Positions 57,032-64,000 of a DNA stretch of 64,000 bases are shown piece after piece. The stretch is from Isoetes taiwanensis (lineage: Eukaryota > Streptophyta > Lycopodiopsida > Isoetales > Isoetaceae): assembly GCA_021234155.1 (NCBI GenBank), contig JAJEKV010000022.1:2044728-2108727 (forward strand), read 5' to 3'. The notes beneath the pieces are model-generated. The model saw only the letters and a list, made by a program, of their open reading frames with translations. It was not told where the DNA came from and did no database searches. Positions within the stretch are counted from its first letter, which is position 1; every line of letters starts with the position of its first letter. The position numbers and the translations under genes were made by a program.

Positions 57032-57833
57032 TGAAGGGATTCAGCATATAAGTCTAAGCAACAGACTAGCAGCATATAAGTGATGGCTGCAAACTTATAG
57101 GTTCACATTCTCTGAAGCACATCTCTGCACATGATATCTGGTAATACGCCCATGAGAAGTATGCGCAGAAGTAATGGACATGCTAGCTCATTGGTGAAGA
57201 TTAATTCCTAGACATGTTGGCAAGTTACAAGGTCAAGAGATCATGAAAAATCCATGATTAAGAAAAGGAGATAGAAGAAAATTGTGTCAATGGTTCAAAA
57301 GCCCTTTTTGTCTAACGGGCATGTGGGATATTTCCAAAAGGCCTATTTTGTGCGATGGTCCTGTGGGATATCTCAGACGAAGTTTTCAACCAGGATTGGC
57401 AAGTTAATCTGCACCCAAAACCGCCGGAATGGAGCCTACTAATATGGAATGCTATCATTCAATGAGGGACGGTGGGTTGAGGATTGTAAAAGACCTCCGG
57501 AATTGGAGTAGGCCATCGACATCCTGCAGTCAACACTGCTACAGGATCTAAGTCAATGCCTCGATGAACAGTGCTAAGGGCATTATAAGTTCTATGGTTA
57601 TATGTTCTTAGAGGAAGGCATAAGTTAAGAAGGAAATGACTAAAGCAAAGTAGGAGTTTATTACCTTCATGAGAATAGTTTTCCATTGTTGTGGAATTGA
57701 TGTGGAATTGATGCTTGTAAGAATTAGTGACCATATTTTGGCTTCTTACAAGATCAAGGTGTTGTAGATGAGTTTTGTTTAAAGAAATCTTACTAGACAT
57801 CTTTGTTTGTCAAGTTTCCTTCATTTCCTTACA
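57032..57833 (+). mobile_element. Copia LTR 1
   Basis: Begins TGAAGGGATTCAGCATATAA and ends TTCCTTACA, directly followed by the primer site TTGGTATCAGAGC. It matches LTR 2 (61501-62285) over its length with scattered indels. Length 802 bp. The left end abuts GTGGAAAC; the target duplication cannot be checked because the right end of the composite is outside the window. Confidence 0.92.
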
Positions 57834-57834
57834 T

Positions 57835-57847
57835 TGGTATCAGAGCT
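57835..57847 (+). promoter_or_regulatory. Primer-binding site, initiator-Met tRNA
   Basis: TGGTATCAGAGC follows the LTR end by one base. This is the standard minus-strand primer site of plant copia elements. Confidence 0.93.
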
Positions 57848-57852
57848 TGAAA

Positions 57853-60800
57853 ATGTCTAGTAGATTTGCTGCAAGTTTATTAAACACTATTGATGTGTAT
57901 AAGGGTGGCTCAGGCTTCCAGGTGTGGAAGGATGCCATCAAGTATGTTCTAGAGGTAGAAGATCTCTGGGATCTGGTAGATCCCAACAAGATCATAGTGG
58001 AAACAAGGTTCTGAACTCTGAATAGAGCGGAACTCTACCGAAGTCGGCAGCAGCAAAGAAACTAAGTCTGGCCAGAAGTGCTAGTGTGTCGTGGTGGAGT
58101 TGGTAGTCTTTGGTGGAGGGAAATCTCTACAAGCTAAAGCACAAGGAATCATATCTTGCAAGGTAAGTCCCTCAATTCGTCTTAAGCTTAGAACTCTTGG
58201 CCCTAGAGAGATGTGGAAGTATTTGTTAAAGCATTATGAGGAAAAAACTTCTTCCCAAATAGATTTACTTGAAAATGAATTGAGAGGGCTAAAGTTAAGA
58301 GAAGATGAAGATGTGGGAGAATTCTTCAAACAAGTTTGACAATCTAATTGTTGATTTGAATGGGGCTGGAGTGGTAATTTCGTAAAGAAGCCAAGTCCCG
58401 CAAATTTCTAGAGCTATAGGAGAAAAATGAAACTCTAGCATTATTTATAAGGAACTCATGCATCCGGGGAGGAAGCCGAGATTACATTAAGAACTGAATG
58501 GGAACAAGAAAATCTTAAGGCAAAGTCAAAATGAGGAAACTCGTATGTGTTGGTTGTTAAAAGGAAAGGAAAAGTCACATGTTATAATTGTCATGAGTCG
58601 GGGCATTTTAAGAATGAATGTCCCAAACTTAAGAAGGAATTCAATTGCTATAATTGTGGTGGAAGGGGCATGTTGCATCCAAATGCCCAACCCCAAAAAA
58701 ACTTTGGAAAATCAGGGGGGAAGAGGAGAATCAAGGGAGGCGATTTGGAAGAGGAAGGGGTCGAGTATGAAAGAGCCTATGTAGCTCAAGAACATGAGAA
58801 CACATTGAAAAGGATGCAGAGGAGGAAAATGAAGATGAGGTAAATGCTGAATTTGCTATTACAAAATGAAAGTAATCGCTACTAATGCATCTGATCATTT
58901 GGTAGTTGATAGTGGAGTCGAAAGATCGCAGTAGTGCACCCATCGATTTCTTGAAGAACATAGCAAGCCTACAAATTCTAGAAAATCCAAGTGGGTAATG
59001 GAGCTCTTCAAGAAGTTAAAGGGAGAGGACTTTTGCAATTAAAAGATCTTCAAGGGAATGTTGTAAACATTGAAGATGTGTTATGTGCCGCCTATAATTA
59101 AAAACTTAATTTCGTACCAATTATGTGACTTGGGTTATAGAGTTGTTTTTGAAGGAGACACATGCAATGTATATATGAAAGATGAATTAAGATTTTTGGC
59201 AAAAAAGGGTTGGAAATCTATTTGAAATGGATAATATGTTGCATCATGCTATAAATGCAATACAAGAAGATACTTTTAGATCGTGGGCATAGGAGACTAG
59301 CTCATACAAATTCCAAAATCTGAAATCTCTTTGAATAAAGGGCACATAACCTTTCATGATAGCAAGGCACATAAACATGTTTGTGAAGGATGTGCATTAG
59401 GAAATTAAATCACTGCCATTTCCAAAAAGTAAATCTAGAGCCCATACACTCGATTTATGTGGCCCTTTTAAAAGCAGAAAATAATAAAAGGTACTTCATT
59501 ACATTCCAGATGATGATATAGAAGAAATGTAAAACATACTGCTTGACAAGGAAATCACAAGCACTTAGTGCTTTCAAGCAATATGTAACAGAGATGGAGA
59601 GAGAAACTGGTCTCAAATTAAAATGTATTAGGTCAGACAGAGGAGGTGAGTATTTGGCAAAGCAATTTAAACAATTTTGCATAGCTCATGGGATTAAAAG
59701 GCAACTCACCTGCAGATATTCTCCACAACAAAATGGTGTATCAGAGAGGAAGAATAGGACTATAATGGATGCAGTCAGAGCCATGATAAAGGGAAGTGGT
59801 TTTCCAAACAAACTTTGGGAGGAGGCTTTGCAAACTGCAGTTCAAATACAGAATATGCTGCCATCAGCCAGTTTAAATGGCAACATACCAGAATTAATGT
59901 GGAATCCCAGTAAAATATTAAACTATGAAAGGCTGAAATCATTTGGATGCCTAGTGTACACTCATATCCCAACAGAGCTCAGGAAAAAACTTGACAATAA
60001 GGCAGAAATCGGATTCCTGGTAGGCTATGATGAAGAATCCAAGGGATATAGGGTGTATATCCCTGAAACTAAGACTGTTATAGTCAGCAGAGATGTGCTA
60101 TTCAATGAACATGTTCAATACAAAGATAGGTACAAAAGGGGAATTAAAGTGGCTGAAACAAATCATTGCAGGTGACCTACTCACCTATAGTGAAACTTAC
60201 AAGTATTAGAGTATTGCTAGCAATGGCAAATGCAATGAATTTGGAGTTACATCATATGGATGTGAAAACTGCTTTCTTAAATGCTACACTTGAGGAGGAG
60301 GCATACATGAAACAAGCTCCAGGATATTCTCAAGGCAAGGACATGATCTGAAAGCTTAATAGGGCAGAGATACCGCTAAAAACAAATTCCCAAGAGAATG
60401 GTATTTATGTATAAACCACTTTCTGCAAGAACAAGGATTTGAAAAAGTACAAAATGATGGAAATCTCTATAGGTATGAACAAAAAGATGAATATTGCATC
60501 ATAGCACTCTATGTCGATGATTGTATAATGGCAGCCAGCTCCATGAAGATTTTAAACATGTGCAAAGACATCTTAAAGTCCGTGATTCCAAATGTCCAAT
60601 TTAGGTGAACTTAAAAAATTTGGGAATAGAGGTTATAAGAAATGTGAGAATTGAAATGGATAAAACTCCATCAAGGAACACATATAAGAAATATGCTCCA
60701 AAGGTTTGGTTGCAGAGGCTAAACCATCAAAACTACCTATAGCAAATGGACACAGTTGACGTAAATAAGAGATGTCTCTAATATTGAGATAAAATGAAAT

Positions 60801-61467
60801 GGAGAAGATACCATATAGGGCATTGATTGGTCACCGCTATTCTTAAAAAATAGTACTAGGCCGTATATAGCCTATGCGTACCAACATCTTAAGGTAAGGA
60901 ATCATGATGCAACCAAAATCCTTTGGGAGGTCAGCCAAACGAAGTTCTCGGGTACCTTAAGGAACATCAACTCATGGTATATGTTTCAATTAAAAACTTA
61001 ACCTTGAAGTGTTACCATGGATGCAGATGGGGAGGTGACCTGCAAACAAGGAGATCAACTTCTGGATATGCAGTATTTTTAGGAGGAGGTGTCATAAATT
61101 GGAAGTGCAAAAACCGTTTCTTTGTGGTATCGAGCTCACAGAAGGTGCAGTATGTTGCATCCTCTCTTGCTGCTAAGGAACTGGTTTGGTTAAGGAGATT
61201 ATTGGATGAGTTAGGTTGATTCAACAACAACCAACAGAAATCTGGACAGACAGCCAAAGTTGTATTGCAATAGTTAAGAATCCAGTCTTCCATGATAGAA
61301 CCAAGCATATTGAACTTAATCTGCACTTTATAAGAGAGTTAGCTGGGAAAAAGATTATACAGATGGTATATGTGGATACAAATAACCAAATGGCAGACAT
61401 CTTTACAAAGGCCTTATCAGAGGCAAAATTCACAAAGTTCAAAGAAGGATTAAATGTAGCAGAATAG
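57853..61467 (+). pseudogene. Ty1/copia gag-pol polyprotein, element 1, frameshifted
   Basis: Starts MSSRFAASLLNTIDVYKGGS (57853). Then GAG (LRTLGPREMWKYLLKHYEEK), two zinc knuckles (CYNCHESGHFKNEC at about 58575 and CYNCGGRG), protease region with DHLVVDSGV (about 58895), integrase GAG-pre block (HRRLAHTN region, about 59285), integrase core and tail (59543-60175: SDRGGEYLAKQFKQFC, YSPQQNGVSERKNRTI, LKSFGCLVY), reverse transcriptase (60166-60351: MDVKTAFLNATLEEEAYMKQ; LYVDDCIMAA near 60510) and RNase H (RRSTSGYAVFLGGGVINWKC near 61050; WTDSQSCIAIVKNPVFHDRT near 61240; ending NNQMADIFTKALSEAKF). The order integrase before RT identifies copia. Many stops and frame changes make it inactive as written. 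Confidence 0.93.
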
Positions 61468-61487
61468 TGACAAATATAGACTTATAA

Positions 61488-61500
61488 GCTGAAGGAGGAG
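61488..61500 (+). promoter_or_regulatory. Polypurine tract of element 1
   Basis: AAGCTGAAGGAGGAG lies immediately before the 3' LTR start and would prime plus-strand DNA synthesis. Confidence 0.85.
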
Positions 61501-62285
61501 TGAAGGGATTCAGCATATAAGTCTAAGCAACAGACTAGCAGCATATAAGTGATGGTTGCAAACTTATAGGTTCACATTCTCTGAAGCACATCTCTGCACA
61601 TGATATACAGTGTCTGCCCATGAGAAGCAGTGGCAGTGGGCAGACATGCTAGCTCATTGGTGAAGATTAATTCCTAGACATGTTGGCAAGTTACAAGGTC
61701 AAGAGATCATGAAAAATCTATGATTAAGAGAAAAATGTGTCAATGGTTCAAAAGCCCTTTTTGTCTAACGGGCATGTGGGATATTTCCAAAAGGCCGATT
61801 TTGTGTGCTAGTCGTGTGGGATATCTTAGACGAAGTTTTCAACCAAGATTGGCAAGTTAATCTGCACCCAAAACCGCCGGAATGGAGCCTACTAATAAGG
61901 AATGACGTCATTCAATGGAGGGACGATGGGTTAATGATTGAAAAACCTCCGGAATTGGAGTAGGCCATCGACGTCTTGCAGTCAACACTGCTACAAGATC
62001 TAAGTCAATGCCTCGATGAACAGTGCTAAGGACATTATAATTTCAATGGTTATATGTTCTTAGAGGAAGGCATAAGTTAGGAAGGAAATGACTAAAGCAG
62101 AAGTAGGAATTTATTACCTTCTTGAGAATAGTTTTCCATTGTTGTAATGGAGATGTGGAATTGATGCTTGTAAGAATTAGTGACCATATCTTGGCTTCTT
62201 ACAAGATCAAGGTGTTGTAGAAAAGTTTTGTTTAAGGAAATCTTACTCGACATCATTGTTGTCAAGTTTCCTTCATTCCCTTACA
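61501..62285 (+). mobile_element. Copia LTR 2, shared by two elements
   Basis: Begins TGAAGGGATTCAGC after a polypurine tract and ends CCCTTACA before another TTGGTATCAGAGC primer site. It is therefore both the 3' LTR of element 1 and the 5' LTR of element 2. Length 785 bp. Confidence 0.92.
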
Positions 62286-62286
62286 T

Positions 62287-62298
62287 TGGTATCAGAGC
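62287..62298 (+). promoter_or_regulatory. Primer-binding site of element 2
   Basis: TGGTATCAGAGC one base after the end of LTR 2, as in element 1. Confidence 0.92.
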
Positions 62299-62303
62299 TT
62301 GAA

Positions 62304-64000
62304 AATGTCTAGTAGATTTGCTGCAAGTTTATTAAACACTATTGATGTGTATAAGGGTGGCTGGGCCTGTGTGTGGAAGGATGCCATCAAGTATGTTCTA
62401 GAGGTAGAAGATCTCTCGATCCGTAGATCCCAACATCATCGATAGTGTCAAAAACAGTTCTGAGCTTGAATAGAGTGATTCTCACCCAGAAAAGAATGTG
62501 CAAAGAAACTAAGTCTACAGCCAGAAGTGCTAGTGTGTCGTGTGGTGGAGTTGGTAGTGCCGGGTGGAGGGAAATTTCTACAAGCCAAAGCCAAAGAAGC
62601 ACAAGGAATCATATCTTGCAAGGTAAGTCCCTCAATTGCCTTAAGCTTAGAACTCTTGGCCCTAGAGAGATGTGGAAGTATTTGTTAAAGCATTATGAGG
62701 AAAAAAACTTCTTCCCAAATAGATTTACTTGAAAATGAATTGAGAGGGCTAAAGTTAAGAGAAGATGAAGATGTGGGAGAATTCTTCAACAAGTTTGACA
62801 ATCTAATTGTTGATTTGAATGGGGCTAGAGTGGTAATTTGTAAAGAAGCCAAGTCCCTGCAAATTTCTAGAGCTATAGGAGAAAATGAAACTCTAGCATT
62901 ATTTATAAGGAACCATGCATCCGTGGAGGAAGCTGAGATTACATTAAGAACTGAATGGGAACGTAAGAAAATCTTAAGGCAAAGTCAAAATGAGGAAACT
63001 CCGTATGTTGGTTGTTAAAAGGAAAGGAAAAGTCACATGTTATAATTGTCATGAGTCAGGGCATTTTAAGAATGAATGTCCCAAACTTAAGAAGGAATTC
63101 AATTGCTATAATTGTGGTAGAAGGGGCATGTTGCATCCAAATGCCCAACCCCTAAAAAACTTTGGAAAATCAAGGGGAAGAGGAGAATCACAGCAGGCGA
63201 TTTGGAAGAGGAAGGGGTCGAGTATGAAAGAGCCTATGTAGCTCAAGAACATGAGAACACATTGAAAAAGGATGCAGAGGAGGAAAATGAAGATGAGGTA
63301 AATGCTGAATTTGCTATTACAAATGAAAGTACTGCTACTAATGCATCTGATCATTTGGTAGTTGATAGTGGAGTCAAAGACTGCAGAGTGCAATCTCCAT
63401 GATTTCTTTGAAGAACATAGCAGCTACAAATTCTAGAAAAATCCAAGTGGGTAATGGAGCTCTTCAAGAAGTTAAAGGGAGAGGACTTTTGCAATTAAAA
63501 GATCTTCAAGGGAATGTTGTAAACATTGAAGATGTGTTATGTGTGCCAGCTATAATTAAAAACTTAATTTCACTACCAATTATGTGACTTGGGTTACAGA
63601 GTTGTTTTTGAAGGAGACACATGCAATGTATATATGAAAGATGAATTAAGATTTTTGGCAAAAAGGGTTGGAAATCTATTTGAAATGGATAACATGTTGC
63701 ATCATGCTATAAATGCAATACAAGAAGATACTTTAGATCTGTGGCATAGGAGACTAGCTCATACAAATTCCAAAAATCTGAAATCTCTGCTGAATAAAGG
63801 GCACATAACCTTTCATGATAGCAAGGCACATAAACATGTTTGTGAAGGATGTGCATTAGGGAAATTAAATCGGCTGCCATTTCCAAAAAGTAAATCTAGA
63901 GCCCATACACTCTGATTTATGTGGCCCTTTAAACGCAAGCAAAGCGTAAATAATAAAAAGGTACTTCATTACATTCACGTGATGACTATAGCAGAAATGT
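62304..64000 (+). pseudogene. Ty1/copia gag-pol, element 2, runs off the window
   Basis: Same start codon context (MSSRFAASLLNTIDVYKGG). GAG is open over longer stretches than in element 1 (62695-63018: LLENELRGLKLREDEDVGEF through NHASVEEAEITLRTEWERKK), followed by zinc knuckles CYNCHESGHFKNEC and CYNCGRRG, protease region DHLVVDSGV (63349), KIQVGNGALQEVKGRGLLQL, and the integrase zinc-binding block (63740-63890: LWHRRLAHTNSKNLKSLL and HVCEGCALGKLNRLPF). The remaining integrase, RT and RNase H lie beyond 64000. Fewer frame breaks than element 1, mostly in the first 300 nt and near 63015 and 63400. Confidence 0.92.

Overview
The window reads as nuclear DNA of a land plant with a large, repeat-rich genome. 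It has short GT-AG introns, plant gene families (NPF/PTR transporter, PLAC8/PCR, organellar small heat-shock protein, class 3 lipase, EXO84-like exocyst exon) and plant retroelements (Ty1/copia with an iMet primer site, a TRIM, LINEs, a SINE-like retroposon). The species cannot be fixed from the sequence. The transposon mix, including a DIRS-type tyrosine recombinase remnant, would suit a fern or gymnosperm, but that is inference.

Layout. 1-1.1 kb: a 346-bp sequence present twice, probably LTR ends followed by a primer-site-like segment. 1.3-5.1 kb: a decayed LINE on the minus strand. 6.27-7.06 kb: an apparently intact four-exon PLAC8 gene, the best complete gene of the left part. 7.1-12.7 kb: gene-poor, with a SINE-like insertion flanked by a 15-bp duplication and a tyrosine-recombinase fragment.

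12.76-56.3 kb: a head-to-tail array of a roughly 8.8-kb unit, four copies starting at 12761, 21562, 33854 and 42662. Each unit starts with a minus-strand NPF transporter gene, followed by the same non-coding landscape (fold-back repeat, an NPFD-type short repeat, an array of palindromic GGTATAAATTTATACC sites, unknown exon-like blocks). Only the fourth NPF copy has a reading frame that stays open over all four exons. Unit 2 carries about 3.5 kb extra, holding an EXO84-like exon, a fold-back element, a 57-bp tandem repeat, a TRIM and an HSP20 exon. Unit 4 carries a 3.5-kb segment with a broken class 3 lipase gene, and a LINE fragment. The array ends in a second EXO84-like/HSP20 pair with a normal-looking 3' flank.

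57.03-64.0 kb: two Ty1/copia elements in tandem sharing one LTR; the second runs off the window.

The genes show no common pathway. The region is best understood as a recently amplified transporter locus that kept accumulating insertions. A striking technical signal runs through it: copies of the unit differ mostly at CTG/CAG trinucleotides and at homopolymers. This looks more like consensus errors at modified CHG sites than like ordinary mutation, so many apparent frameshifts here should be treated with caution.
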